Origin: Aspidiotus rigidus
Taxonomy: Eukaryota; Arthropoda; Insecta; Hemiptera; Diaspididae
Length of the DNA: 64,000 bases
Assembly (NCBI GenBank): GCA_035079385.1
Contig: JAVHKY010000018.1
Location: 1,922,001 to 1,986,000 of the forward strand
Direction of reading: 5' to 3'
Position 1 is the stretch's first letter. Every line of letters starts with the position of its first letter. Of the stretch, positions 1 through 13,600 are shown piece after piece. The notes under the pieces were generated by a model. The model was not told where the DNA came from. It did no database searches and saw only the letters and a list, made by a program, of their open reading frames with translations. Made by a program: the position numbers and the translations under genes.

Positions 1-861
1 TTTACATGGACTTTTCTGTGCTTATATAATTAGGACTACTCTTGGAGAAACTGTCCGATAAGTTTTCGACTTTGAGTACCCAATAGAAAACCGTCCCGAA
101 AACCTACTAAGGGTTTTTGTTACGCTTGATGACGTCAGGAGCGATCTGGACCTTTTTTAGAGACTTGAGAAAATTTCGACTTAAGCAACTTTCACTATAG
201 GTACTAAAGAACTAAGTCTCAATAGGAATATGGAACGGTCCGATATTTTAGAGCAAAAACCGACGAGTGACCGAAAACTCCGTTTGAGCGGGAAAAAGAA
301 GTGCTTCAAATTATAAATAGCGGTCTGAAAGAGATTTTCTCAACCAAAACCCGGAACGAAAAGCGAAAAATGTCAAAAAATTCCTAGACTAGAATGTTCG
401 GAGAAGGTGTAAAGCTAGCGAACCTGCAATTTTCTCGGTCCGAATACAGCAATTCAAATCCGTAGAAATAGTACGCCGAGTTCCTGACAGTTTCTGATCG
501 CGGAGGGAGGAGACGGTTCATCAGTCGACGGTCAGAATTTTTCGAAGCCCCTACAGTAGGTCAGAGTCCCCAATCCCCTCGAAACCACAATTTTCCGAAA
601 GACCTGTGGACCGCGAATATATATATTTTTTTAAAATAAACCACGCGGTACGACAGGTTTCCATTTAGGATTCGAGTGGTATACAGATGGATCATACAAA
701 GTTTTGAGGCAAGAAAAAATTTGGATCAAAATTACACAGTACGCGGCGATCAAAAAATGAGAGGATAGTTTGAGAAGAGGACAATTTTGTGTGTCTAATT
801 TAATATTCTATCGAATAGCACATCGAATAACTATGTTTTGTTTTGTTCATTTTGGATACAG
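1..861. other. unassigned sequence, intron of an upstream protease
   Basis: No coding exon is recognisable on either strand. Because a trypsin-type terminal exon begins at 862 directly after an AG acceptor, this stretch is best read as the last intron of a plus-strand protease gene whose earlier exons lie left of the window. Confidence 0.5.
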
Positions 862-927
862 GTATACACCAGAGTTGCTGCATTTAAAGATTGGATTCAC
901 GAAAAAACAGGCTTATATGATTTGTAA
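862..927 (+). CDS. terminal exon of a trypsin-like serine protease (partial gene)
   Basis: The AG at 860-861 is followed by an open phase-0 exon that reads [17 protein letters not shown] and ends at TAA 925-927. This is the C-terminal beta-strand and helix of a chymotrypsin-fold protease. It closely matches the last exon of the complete protease at 3455-8040 ([17 protein letters not shown]), with the same phase and intron position. The catalytic exons must lie upstream, outside the window; no GDSGGP exon is present in 1-861. The two genes are therefore tandem paralogues on the same strand, a common arrangement for insect digestive, immune or salivary proteases. An isolated duplicated exon is an alternative. 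Confidence 0.8.
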   Translation, partial: VYTRVAAFKDWIHEKTGLYDL

Positions 928-3454
928 AAGTTCTCCGACTTTTCATTATAATCAACAATATTCAATAGTTATAATAATTGTACTAAAAATTCTTCTTACA
1001 TTTCTATAAACGCAATACTACAGGTGAATGACAATTTTCCAGAGAAGAAGAGTATAATTTTGATTTAATTTCTTTTAGATCAACGTAATGATATCTCACC
1101 CAGAACAAACTACTTGACTCGAAATGGAGGATAAATCAATCCATTTTGGAGTAGGGAGGGGAGACATCAATGCATTTTTTCACCTGCCATTAATTGACGG
1201 CTGATCCAAGAGAAAAACGTCTCCCTAAAAATGAAAAAAAAAAAAAAAAAATGTGATTGCGGATGAAAAAAGCGTTGAAAAATCTAAATTAACTATACTG
1301 AAAAATTTTTATGATTCAAAGTTCTTCAAAATTTGAAGCCAGTCGATACCGATAGTTTCCAGAAGTCGGCCATCGGCTAAAAAGCCAATTCTACGAAATT
1401 CGGTACCGCTAGAATAAGAGTTTGGACTACAACTTGAGTTTTTTTTTTTTTTTTTTTTTTTTCTCCACATCCAACCAGAGAAAAATTATTTAAAAAAAAA
1501 CCACAAAACAAAATAAAACAAACAAAAAAAAACAAAGAAAGAAAAAAAAAGAATAGGGGAAAAAAATTACACACATGCATAAATGTACCAAAAAATAAAA
1601 TAAATAAATAATAATGAAAGAAAAATAATAAAAAAAATAATAATAAAAAAAAATTAAAAAAAAATAATAAAAAAATAATGATAACAAAATAATAATAATA
1701 AAAAAAGGGTGAAAACAATAGTACTCTGACATAGCAATCCGTTGTGAGGACTGGAGCCGAGTTTGATTTCTTGTATTAAAAAAGTATGATTTAATCGCTC
1801 TTTAGAATTTAAAGAAAGTAAATCATAAAAAAAAAAAAAAAAAAAAAGAGGGTTTGGAAAGAGGGTGGCTACTGGGCCTTACCTAGAAGGAAAAACGGAA
1901 AAAATGAATTGAATTTAAATGTTGATGGAAGGAGGTAGGTCAGAGATAAATTTGAAAATGTGTGAGAAAATTGAAGGGTTTTCTGATGATTCGAGGTCGG
2001 TGGCTCTGAGTGGGGTAGCGAATTGTAGATTGATGGCTTCTGAGTATAGTATTAAATTTGTCCAATGTTGGATATTTCCGGACATTCGAAAAGATAATGA
2101 TTGATGTCGCCTTTAGAAGGATGAGTTAATGATGGCATTAGCTCAACTGCCCTGAAATGAATGCATTGTTAGTACTCTTTTTGACCAACATCACGAGCCA
2201 AAAATTCTTATGTAACTTGTTCAAGAAAAGAAGAACTTTCGGTGATACAATTAAGAGTTATTCAACATTGAAATTCCAAACGAAATGTGAAGTTTAAATT
2301 TCCTCATAAAAAGGTACTTACTTACTCTCACACTTTTTTGAGTATAAGGTCGGTCTGTTCACCTAATTTCTTTATTTGCTCTCTTCAAAACACTTTGGTA
2401 TCCTACCACAAATTCTAGACATTGTGAAGAAATTCCCTACAAAAAAAATACTGTGTTTTTATCAAGACGGTGTCAAAGTAAATTACAAAACGGAAATTGA
2501 CCGGAGCATTTCGTCTATAAATTATTTTAGAATTTATGTAAGGAAAGTATCGAAATTTTTATTAGTTTCTCAGCAATACTTGTGCAAGTCTTCTTTTGCA
2601 ACTATACACGTGTAAATCCGGTGAATAAAATCTCCTTATTACGTCCTCACGATGAGGATACAACAAATTTGGTTTGAAGACCACGCCCCCTTTGAAAAAT
2701 AGTTTTGTCATCCTCATTGAGTCCTCATATCGAGGACACTAGGTGACAGACCATATATGAGGATACAATGGGGATCTTTTAAGAGGAGGTGATGAGGATA
2801 CAATGAGGGTTCAATTGCAGAAGGGTTCAATTGCAGAACCCTTTGAATTTCTGGGCTCTGATTGGTCGAGAAGGTTTCATGGAACTTTCAATCGGGATAA
2901 ATGAAGATACTTCGAGTACCTTAAAAATGGATGATTAGTCTCACGAGCGTTTTGAGGACCGGGAAGGGGAACAAGTACAATGGTGTCATAAATAAGTTTA
3001 CAAACGTCGAGAAAAGTATTTTCAAACTTCTTGAGGAGTATTGATTGCTGCACTTCTGAGCAGGACTATAATGGCTGAATTCAAGATACAAAAAAAAAAA
3101 AAAAAAAATCAAATGAAAACTGATATGGAAATAAAGTTAGGTCCAGACCAAGATAAATAATTGACAATCCGTCACAGCCACGATGAAAAATCGGAAATAT
3201 AGTACCTCTTAAGTATTCAAATTTATGCTCGATGACGTATGACTTACTGTTTTGCGTTTTTAATAAACTGATACCTACATGTACCTATTTGAAAGATGGG
3301 TTGGCAATCGATGATGTACTTCGACCATAATAGTGTAATTAAAAGAATTGGCACTCTTTAGGGATGATATTATTTTGTATTATAATTAATCTACCGGAAT
3401 ATTCTACTTTTTATCTTCGTTTCAGTAAAGGTAATTTGCTTCGTCATTTTCGTC
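928..3454. other. intergenic region with low-complexity tracts
   Basis: No supportable gene. It contains poly(T) at about 1440-1462, an A-rich stretch at about 1490-1710 (its minus-strand Phe/Leu-rich ORFs are artefacts), poly(A) at about 1828-1847 and 3090-3108, and several GAGGATACAA-type short repeats at 2640-2800. A TTTCAG at 3420-3425 lies 29 bases before the protease start codon and could be the acceptor of a 5' UTR intron. Confidence 0.5.
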
Positions 3455-6400
3455 ATGCATGAAATAAAGTTTTGTGTAGCATTGTTATGGTTCGTGCTCT
3501 TTTATTCAAGTTTTTGTGACATTTCTGGAGGTAAGTAAATAATGGACTGTATTCCTATAGTTCTAGTTTTGACCCGAGAAATCCAGTGTACGCGAGGTGC
3601 ATGCAACTGATCACACATTTTGAGCAAAGTTCTTGCGTATATTTTTACGACGATACTTAGGCGCTTTAAGAACCGTTTGGTTTTTGAACCACAGCCTATC
3701 TGAATCCTATTTTTGAACAGAATTTAACACAATCGCTTTGTGGTGGACGTACATAATCGATGCCTTGATGGGACAAACACAAAAGAGCGTTAGGTACTCT
3801 AAAATCCAAAATCACTTTTCTCTGCTACCAGAACCAAAAATTAATATTTTTTTACGATTAACCAATGTCAAGATCGACTTAGTCGTCATACACGCCCAAT
3901 CCTCGAGATTGTCGTTTGTACTGACGACGATCAAGACCGAAGATGCGTAACCACTCTGCAACTATACTCGACCCTTTCACCTTTCCAAAATACTCGCAAG
4001 GACGTCTTAGTTGAGAATTAGCCTCACACTCTACCCCCTTGACATCTTTTGCGTTTAATAGAAGTTTAAATTTATACTATTCATGCAGTTATATATGTAT
4101 AATTCGCATGTGCATGTATTTCCCAGAAAAATGAGCGTCTCATTTTGGAGCGCGAGTGGTCTCTTCGCCTGCACAAAACTTTTTACGTTCTACTTTATCG
4201 ATAATATTTTATTTTTTCAGCCGATTCACAAAGTCCTCCCGTTAACATAAACACAATTCCGTCTAGCAAATCAAACTGTGGCAAGTGAGTTTTATAGGCA
4301 CCTAAATACTCATAACTTGAGTAAGTAAATAATTTATTTGTAGATTGGTCCACCACAATTTGACGTATTAAGTACTCTCTTTTCGTTATTTTCGTAAATA
4401 ATTACAGGCCACTATACCAAATAATGGTTTTCCAATTCCAAGTTAGTTGCTGATAGACTGTTGGTAGATCCATAAGAGGCAATGAAGCTAACAGTTTACT
4501 AACTTGGAATTAAAGAGATATAAAAGCCGTTAACTTACTAGGCCTACCCTCATGATCAGAAAAAGTTCTCGGAAAAAAGATTAGAGTCCTAAAGATTACA
4601 ACAGAAAAAGTTGAGTCATGCTATCATTTTTATGAATTTACTTCAAACAAAATTTTTGACTTCTGACTTGAATAAAATTTCGACCTTGAACTTCTTTGGT
4701 CAATGTCAGTTATGAGGAAGTACGCACTACAAACAACATAATATTATTGATTGTTCGCGGTATTTCAGTTCTTTGCGAGAATAGATTAAGGTATCCTGGC
4801 AAATCTACATTTCAGCCTACCTCTAACTAGCATTTGTTATATTTTTGTAGAAACGAATGGGTTTGTGATTCGGGTGCTTGTATCAAACGCTCATATCTAT
4901 GCGACGGTATCAAACATTGCTTGGATGGTTCGGACGAGGGGAACAAACAATGTCGAAAGAAAAATAATGCAACGTTTTCTTCTGGGAGCAAAAAACAAGT
5001 TAATGTAACAACAAAAGGTCAGTAATGTAACAAACTTGTGAGATTGCTCCTTGTCCATCCATTTTTTTTTTTTTTCCAAACTACAAAAATATAATCAATT
5101 GGAGAAAGTTCATACCAGAATGAGCCTCCAACAAGGCAAAAAACAGCCTCAGAGGAGTCTGCGCCCGATCCACCCAACCTTGACCTAATATTTGTGGACT
5201 TGAAGAAATTCATCCGAGGACGTAGAAGATTTTTGTCGGTTCAAAGGACTTACAAAATATATAGAATTCCTAAGTAAGGTTACCCTTCACCTAATGAAGG
5301 ACAGAGAAAAATTCAAGTCAATAGCTCCTTGATTATATTCTTCAAAAATAGTCAGGGTAATCGAACTCCCAAGGTTTTTTCGAATCTTATTTGCAATTAA
5401 CTTTATTATACTTCAGAAATTATAATTTCTTGACGACGTGTGTAAATTTTTTCATTATACTCTTGATGACTGAGTTTTCTAATGGTTTGCAGGAATATCT
5501 GAAAAATTGAATCCTCGAGAATGCGGAAAAAGGGATAATCTACTCGCGAACAAAATTGCCGGTGGCAGGGATGCTCTATTAGGTAAATGCATACGTCTTG
5601 AAACCAGTTTAATTCTACTGGACTGCCTGTTATTAAGAAAATATACCTTTGGGAAAGTCAAGATTTTATTCTTAAAAATTTATAGGTACTGAGATAGTCT
5701 ATGATCGCTTTCAGGTGATTGGCCATGGATGGTAGCTATAGTGTATGAAGATACCAAAGAGGAAAAAGTATTTTTCACGTGTGGTGCTTCATTGATTTCG
5801 AGCAGATGGATTTTAACAGCTGCCCATTGTTTGGATGAGCTAAACTCAACACGTGTGTGAGTTAAAGCAGGATCTATAAGTTTTTTTCTCCTCTACGTAT
5901 GAATCAGCCGTACGCATTATGTTTGACGAACGCACAGGTGTAGGATTCTGCTAAATAGGTAGTTCTCAAAACACAAGAGATGTAAGACTATTTTCCTTAA
6001 TCGTAGCTGGCACTACATGTTTGTCAAGGTTAGGTTGTGTGGCAGTTATGTCCACGGTCAAAGTAATAAGAAATATTTTTCATAAGCATCTGTGAGCATA
6101 GATTCTGGAAAAAATATCATATTTTTGAAAACTTTTAAGGTTTAAGAGCTTCAATTAGCTATTACTTTTTCATCGCAAGGATATATTATTTTTCTTGTTT
6201 GTCCCCTCGAAGCCTTGGGTAATGGATTGTGGACTTTAAGAGCATGCTGCTGAATAAAAAAAAAATTCATCCATTCTACTCATTACTCATCGTCCTTGCC
6301 CTTCGTCCCTAAACATTTCATGAACCAATGTTCTAAAATATTGTTCAATATTCTTCAGATATTACGCCCGCCTGGGAGAATTAGATATAGATCCCAATGT

Positions 6401-7939
6401 ACAAGACGGGGCAAACCCGGTAGACGAATCAATTGAAGAAATCATTCTTCATTCGGAATACACGTCAAGCCCGGTCACAAACGATATAGCTTTGATCAAG
6501 TTGAAAAATACAGTAAAATTTACCCGTGAGTGCAAAAACGTTATCAATCAGTGGATTTAATTTTATAGAATTTGAATGAAAATTAAGTCATTGTTTTTGT
6601 ATCATAGCGCATATACGACCAGTATGTCTTTTGAACAGCGCTGAGCATCGTTCTGACGCCTACTATTATAATAAAAAACCATACATCTTAGGCTGGGGTG
6701 ATGCCACATATAGTGAGTATAGAAAATTTATCTGGTATATAAATCGAACCTTTATATAGAGGTAGTGTAGAACTTGAAATGGATAGTGTGAGTTCTGCTT
6801 TTGTTTCGATTTTGCAGACGACTCGTCGTCACCATCTACTCGATTACAAGAAACCGAAGTCAAAATTGTGAACAATTCAGATTGCGTTAATAAATACGAT
6901 GCAAAACAAATTGATTCGAGAGTATTATGCGCTGCAAATAAGGGAAAAGACGCGTGTCAGGTGAGGCTGACACTTAAGAGGGCAGATATAATGGGCAGTC
7001 ATCTTGTCTAGAATTAAGTCACCAGCTGATGGCTGCAGCGCTGCATTAAATTCGATTTTTCTGTTCTTCGATGACATCACTGTATGTTAATGTCGTGAAA
7101 CGCAGAACTTTACCGCAGATCCAGCCGTCAGCTGTAGACTTGATTCCAGACAAGATGGCTGCTTGTTCATTATATCTTCCTTGTGTTCCTTCTTTTTGCT
7201 TATAAATTACATAGATTTTCCTTCACAGGGTGATTCTGGAGGCCCACTCATATTTGAAGATGCCAAACAAATGACGTTCTTCCTTGGTGGTGTTGTTTCG
7301 TGGGGTACTGGCTGTGCAAATCCCAAATTTCCCGGTGTAAGTTGACAATTAGAAATAGGCTAAGTCGTTCGCATTCATACTTCCTGGATCAACTTTTTCA
7401 GTGGCCCTGCAATTCCCATTTTCCTAATTGAGATTCGCGTGGCGTGGTTTTCAGTTTGCGGCCGAAGTAAAAATAGGAGCTCGAAATTCTTTTAAGTCCC
7501 CCTCCTATTTTATATAGCTCGAGAATGGAAATTTTTCTCAATTTTTCGCTGGATGATGGACGGCGCACGGGGAACGGCGAATTTATCAAAAAATCTCCCG
7601 TAGAGTCAGAGCAATAAATCATAATATATCATAGAAGGGAAATTTTTCCAAGTTCCTCCCCTGTCGTACAGTACTCGATATTCAAAATCTTAAGTTCAAG
7701 TCTTTTTTCAAGTCCTCCTCCTGACATATGTATAGCTTGATATTTGGAATTTGAGGTCTAACTCTTCTGATAGATTTTTTTTTAAAGTTTCTTTCGTGTC
7801 ATGCTGATGCTAGTTGTACATCCAAATTATGCAAGCCGTGATCCCAGGTGACTTAAGCCTACATGCAATCTAGATGGTGATCGGTGGGAGAAGAAAAGGA
7901 CTGAGCACTTAATGAGAAGTCCTAGAATATTTTGTAATT

Positions 7940-7974
<35 letters not shown>

Positions 7975-8040
7975 TAGGTATACACTAGAGTTGCTGCGTT
8001 CACGGAATGGATCAAGAGAAAGACAGGTCTGGAATTCTAA
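3455..8040 (+). CDS. secreted LDLa-trypsin serine protease, 374 aa, complete
   Basis: Ten exons join in phase: 3455-3530, 4221-4284, 4851-5017, 5493-5582, 5715-5856, 6359-6525, 6608-6712, 6818-6960, 7229-7336, 7978-8040. The product opens with a hydrophobic signal peptide (about residues 1-22). A cysteine-rich LDL-receptor class A domain follows at about 50-90, with the [13 protein letters not shown] calcium-binding signature. A zymogen cleavage site at Lys123-Ile124 (NKIAGG) precedes the trypsin domain. The triad is His170 (TAAHC), Asp222 (NDIAL) and Ser321 (GDSGGP). Asp315 sits at the S1 pocket position, predicting cleavage after Lys/Arg. Secreted LDLa-trypsin proteases act in insect immune cascades, eggshell patterning, or saliva and venom; the sequence does not say which. 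The start was chosen because it alone gives the signal peptide. AATAAA at 8215-8220 is a possible poly(A) signal. The last intron carries a copy of the dispersed 45-bp repeat. Confidence 0.93.
7440..7745 (-). repeat. dispersed 45-bp repeat family copy inside the protease intron
   Basis: Read on the minus strand, this part of the last protease intron contains diverged units of the repeat that forms arrays at 17500-18275: GGAGGGGGACTT followed by a GAAATTTCGA-like block and CTCGAG. It also carries the associated block with GGACGGCGCACGG seen at 18100 and 38520. Confidence 0.65.
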
Positions 8041-8646
8041 AAAATGGATTATTCATTTTATTTCCCGGTCACATGGTAACAGTCTTATTGTATTATCATA
8101 GAAATTAATTAGGTGTACCCTACCATGATTTTTCTCAAAACAACAAATTTTTGTATGGATTCAAAAAGAATAATATTAACTTTTAACCTAAGAGGTCTGA
8201 TCTGCTCAGGAAACAATAAAGGATTGTTTTATGAAGACGTACCCAACTTTACATGTACAAAATTCAATTATTTTCATGTTCTATTGAAGCTTAATTTTGA
8301 AAAAAGAATCCGTATGTATCTTGAGTGGTTCCAACACGATACCTGTACAATGCATGTAGGTAATATTTTGAATACCTATGCAAAATTTGAATTGATCTCC
8401 AACATATGAACACAACTCTATTAAAAACGCAATGATATAATATTCAAAATTGGGACAAAATATATTAGAAATACTTTTGAAATTATATTGAAGCACTCCT
8501 AACTTATTTTTTGTAGCTTCAGAATGGTTATTTGACTGGAAACTGTTGTGATCTCCCAGAGAAATGATTCAATACTTATAAAACCTAATACTTACGAATT
8601 AATTTTAATATGATTAGCCTAATTAATTATTTTGTAAATCTATGTA
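8041..8646. other. 3' flank of the protease gene
   Basis: No gene is recognised. The proximal part probably holds the protease 3' UTR (possible AATAAA at 8215-8220). Short ORFs on both strands show no family features. Confidence 0.4.
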
Positions 8647-9658
8647 CAGTAAAACCTACAATTGGAAAACCCTTTTTCTGATTAGCGGACACTTGCGGTC
8701 ACCTAAACTTTGCCTGTTATTTGGAAGTGAAAAAAAAAAAAAAAAAAGATTATATGATAAATGTTGTACATAAATAGTTTTACCAAAATCACACTATTTT
8801 TTTTTTTTTTTTTTTTTTCTATTTTTTTAAAGGACTTGGTGCCATAATAAAACAGCTATACCCATTGAGTTAATTGTAAGTATGAGTACTATGATTAGTT
8901 AGCTACAGAATTATTAAATGAGGTGAAAATATAAAAAGGTCTTTGTCGTGGTAGAAAATTTTGTTAAACACTGAAGTTTAATCTGGCTTTTTCACCTCTG
9001 AAATGAAACACAGAACTATTCTAACATAGGTATGAAAAAAAAAAAAAAAAACTTATTCCAACTCACTACTACCATTTTCTAACAATCTCTCAGTAATCTA
9101 AAAATTACCCCCTTCTTTGTGTAATTTATAAGCTGTAACAATAATTATATTTGTGTGATTACTAACTTTATATAAACCGCCGAGTTGATAACCCTCAGTG
9201 TAGTTCATATAGCCGTTAATAAATAAGAATTTAAAAAAAAAAATATTATTAAAAAAAGTATTGAAAATGTAGAAAAATGAAAGAAAGGAAAAAAAAATTA
9301 AAACTTTTTTTAATATTATTTTTTTATTTTTCTATACTTTTTTATGATAATATTTTTGTGTTTTATTTGAATGATGGAAAAGCCAAATTAAACTTTATTG
9401 ATTAAAAATAAAGTGGCCCGACGGGAGAATTTCATAGACTGCGCTGTGAACACTCGCGTAGGTTAAGCTGATTGAATTGCGTGCTAATTTATTCATTTGA
9501 ATCAGAAAATTGAGTATGACAACGAGAAAAAGTTCAGAAAAAAGTGTCAAAAAGTCTGTCCGGTATTTCGTGGTTTTTCCATATGAAAGAAGTCAAATGT
9601 TCCCGTTTCCGAAAAAGTGCCCGTTAGTTAGAGGTGTCCGCTAAGGAAGATTTTACTG
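8647..9658. mobile_element. pogo/Tc1-mariner-like MITE, about 1.0 kb
   Basis: The left end reads CAGTAAAACC and the right end, reverse-complemented, reads CAGTAAAATC. Both termini also share a TTAGCGGACAC-type subterminal block, and TA flanks both ends (8645-8646, 9659-9660), as expected for a TA target-site duplication. The interior is A/T-rich and partly self-complementary (about 9230-9360), with no transposase ORF, so this is a non-autonomous derivative. The CAGT terminus resembles pogo/Tigger elements. Confidence 0.8.
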
Positions 9659-9660
9659 TA

Positions 9661-10682
9661 CATACATTTGTGTTTCATAGAAAAAATTGTATATTTTTTA
9701 ATAAAACATTTAGGATTGATATTTTCACTATCTTTAGGACTGAAAACATCTTCTATTCCGATTTTGACTGCGCTTTAGAGTAAAAAAAACTTGAGTAGAA
9801 GATAATGATATCTCATATAGAGACGGTGAGACCTCATCCAACTATAGAACCTTACCGGAGCTTACTTTGGAAATAATTATTTGTCTAAATGCTTGAACTA
9901 CCTGCTCTTGCTGGGTGGAACCGACTTTTTGATTTTCAGTCAATCATTTAGAGTTTCTCCTTTACATAACCGATATATCATAAAAGAAACCACTGAACTA
10001 TTCACCAAATGAATGACGAGTCTCCACAACGGACAACAGTGGCGTTCCACCAACTGTAGTGTCTCAACATGAAGGGACCTATGCGCTCTCACACTAACCG
10101 AAGTTAGCCAGCCTCAACTTCAGATCTGCTCCTTGCCCCTGCCCTACCGGCATCCCTTAAGTTGGCTGAGAATTTACCGTCTGACTAGTGCACCCATGAA
10201 ATAATACTCCCTCAAAGAGTCTTCTCCAGCGTCCCATCAGAGGTGAACCAGAAGCCAAAAGGTACCGTCAATACAGTCCACAACTTGGGCTATCTCCAAC
10301 CGCGTTAGAGACCAACAGATCCAAGATCTGCCCCCACTTCTTAGATGCTGGTGGAAGGTATGTTGTTTCCTATCGAACTCGAGCTTGTTTCTAACTTTAT
10401 CAAATTCTATCTTGCCTTCTTTCTCACAATGATGTCACTATAGCGCTTCATCAAGACGAAAATTTTCATCAAATGAAACATATTTGTAACTATCAACGTA
10501 AGTAAATACTGAAGGAAATAAATTTCACACGTGTAAAAATAATCAATCTACCAGAAAATCTAGTTGTATTATCAATTTTCTGGACCAAGAACAATGTTGA
10601 AATACAAAATGCTATGGAATTGAGAAAGTTTCTTCACATTTGTTTAGATTCAGGTTTACATAGGCATTTATATTTCTCTAAT
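9661..10682. other. intergenic, nothing recognised
   Basis: No exon, repeat array or transposon terminus could be supported. The 10000-10350 part is less AT-rich than its surroundings and may be old transposon sequence, but no reading frame is maintained. Confidence 0.4.
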
Positions 10683-13600
10683 TCATTCCATACTAGACGT
10701 GCTGACTTCGACGCTTTTATCTATTGTCGATGTCACAGGTTCGCCGTTGAGTTCTTTCATGAAATATATAAAATCACTGATGTGCGTTTCAGTGGGTAAG
10801 GTCACGGCTTCTTCGTCCACAAAATTTATCTGAAAATTATTCACGTGAATAAATTTTTATTATGAGTATGTTGTAGTGGTGGAGAGCGAGTCGAGTCGGC
10901 CGCACGAGAACATGCAGTAAGAAAGACGGAGCCCATATTATTCAAGACACGGCGAAAGTTCAGTCCACCCACCTTTCGCCTGAAAGATGTAGAAATCAAT
11001 GAAGAAGGTGATGAAGTAAGTGGGCAACTGGGTGGCTCGAAGCCGAGCTTTAGACATAATTTCCTGATGGCAGCAAAAAGCCTACCTCAGCCGCCTGATG
11101 ATAAACTTGGGAATGCCGAGGGAAGCAAGAAGAAGGAATAGGTTGAGCACAGCATTGTCGATCCCCCTCTATGGTGCACCTGTATGGCCTGGAGGTGGAA
11201 AATATCCAACAAAAATTTGTGGTGTTAGTGTCTGCCGCACTGTCACGACAGAGGCTCTTTGCTGTAGGAGAGAGCGGTGGTGTTCAAAGCAAAGTAAAAG
11301 ACAAAGACTGATCAGGAGGCTTTACGGGTCGAGCTTCAGGCCAAGCGCCTCTTTTTTGAGAACTGGCAAAGAGAGAATTGCTGGAGTGAGCTCAGAATAT
11401 GGACGACCCGTGTGTTAATACGCAGGATTGATGCGAGACCGCAGTGTCAAGCGGTCATGGCTGCGTAAACACACACCTTCATGAAAAGTTGAATTTGCTT
11501 GCATTGCGATCAAGGCCGGATAATGGACCACAACACGCTTTAATTGAGTTTAAGGCGCTGAGACGTGAGCAGAGCAAGCTTAGTTGGTCTTTTCACTTGC
11601 TTCAAGTTGTCTGGTAGCCACCATGCTAAGTTCCAATGAAGCATGGAACCGGGTGTCTGCAATTGCATTTATACGGTTACGAAGGAGGAGATGGACAGCG
11701 GACAGGATGGAATGGGCAAGTGTATAACCACGCTATAGCCTACTCAAAACTGTGTACCATCCACATACAGAAGACGCTCTGCAGAAAAAATATGAAGAAA
11801 AAACTCCAACAGCGACTTCGTTCTAAGTCGTGTCTCGTGAGGTATGAAAGTGGCGTGCCTGGGAGCATGTAAGAAATTGCGCTTTCCGAAATTTGACGAT
11901 GAATAATTTTCTTCAAGTACGTACTGGTGTTTCGTGGGCGAGTTTATTCGCTCGCAGATACAATTCAGCCTTTCTAGCAGATTCCTCACGTTCGTCAATT
12001 TCAGATTTCGTTCCCATCCAAACCAACAAACTAACATCTTTACGAGCGTGAATGACGTAGCAATCCTACAGTAAAATGTCGATAAGAAATGTTGCTCAAA
12101 TTGAATTGCAGTGGCTTTTAGACAAAATATAAAATCCATAACATACGTCCGTTTTTAAAGCAGAAAGCGGTACTGATTTCTCTTCCACTGGATGATCTCT
12201 TACAACTCCATTGCTCTCTTCATGAATTCTGATCATCGCTTCAATCTGAAATATGAAGCATTTTTGTAACATAAATTGGGCCTTTTGCGGAGCTTTTTTC
12301 ATTCAATAATATTTCATCACGTACGTTGTCACTTGTTACAAAATCTTCATCGAGTACCTGAAAAGTGTAATTTTTAAATCTGAAACCGTAAAACCGGAAA
12401 CTCAACCATCAGTTATTTTTCACTTACTCTGCTCATGGCTTCTGTCGATTGGAATTCGGTAGAGTCGGAATTTGTCTACAAAATTCAAATGACTTTTTTA
12501 GCTTTTGTGAAGTCAACTATAGTGGACAAGTAAAGATAAAATTCATATGGCTCGATTCAATGAGTTCTTGTCCATAAATTAATCAAAAATATAGAAGAAT
12601 TTTCGAATGATGCAAGGAGTAGATATGAGGCTGTGAAGAAGACAGCTGGATGAGGGTGATCTTAGATTTAAGGTTACAGGCAGGCTTCAAATTTCTGTCG
12701 TTTTGTTTTTGAACTTTCGGCTGGGTTCTTAATTAGGTCGCTTTCTCACCATCACCACATTTTCTGAACTCGTGTCCAGACGTCGTTAGGACTCTGATCT
12801 TGGAGGTTGGAAAAATTTCGACCTTCGCGATACTCTTATTCAATTTTCTGGATTTGCGTCTTGATGGGATGTTGAAAATGTTGACTTCTAAGTCAATATC
12901 AACCCAGCATGCTATATTGGCATATTGATCGAACTATTCCTCCACACATCCCCCCCCCTTAAGTGAGTACACTAAATTCACTTTTTCTACGCAGGCTTGG
13001 AAAGTATTCGAGAGTGGGCATTAGCAGTAATCATAGCGCGAGAGTAGATGCATCACCCGAAATCTTAGGTTTCTGTTAGGGTACAGATTGCTGCTATTTT
13101 GTGGAGTGCAGAATTAAAATAGTCTCTTATTTATCTTCGCTGGCGGCTCGTACACGGTTGAAACCCTTTTTGAGGGTGGATGGAAGATTTTTAAATTCCC
13201 TTCTGGGTGAAGCTTAGGAGAAGTTGTGGTGGAGTACAAATCCTTAGTAGAACGCGTGCGCCATTGTATAGAACCCAAAAGTCACTTGAATACATATTCC
13301 TCGAAGTCCTCCTCCAGAATGATACACAAAGAATTAACAAAATATGTTCGCTGTAAAACGTTTTTTCTGCTTGCAAACGGTCTCATATTTTCCACCATAA
13401 AATTTTGACTGAGAATTTCTGTTTGAAAATATTTAACTTACTTCACGTTTTGCAGACTCAGGTATGTCATCGAATTCGTGGGCAAATCTGGATATCAAAA
13501 TTCTTTCCTCTGGGTCGCCGTCCGACCAAAGTACAGAACCTGTGTAGGTTTGATTTGTGGAAAATTAGAAAATATCTTTCAGGGTATAAAACAACAAACA

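Noticed and set aside
1377..1732. Minus-strand ORFs of 113 and 80 residues rich in Phe and Leu
   Set aside because: They are translations of an A-rich, low-complexity plus strand; no domain or start context supports a gene.
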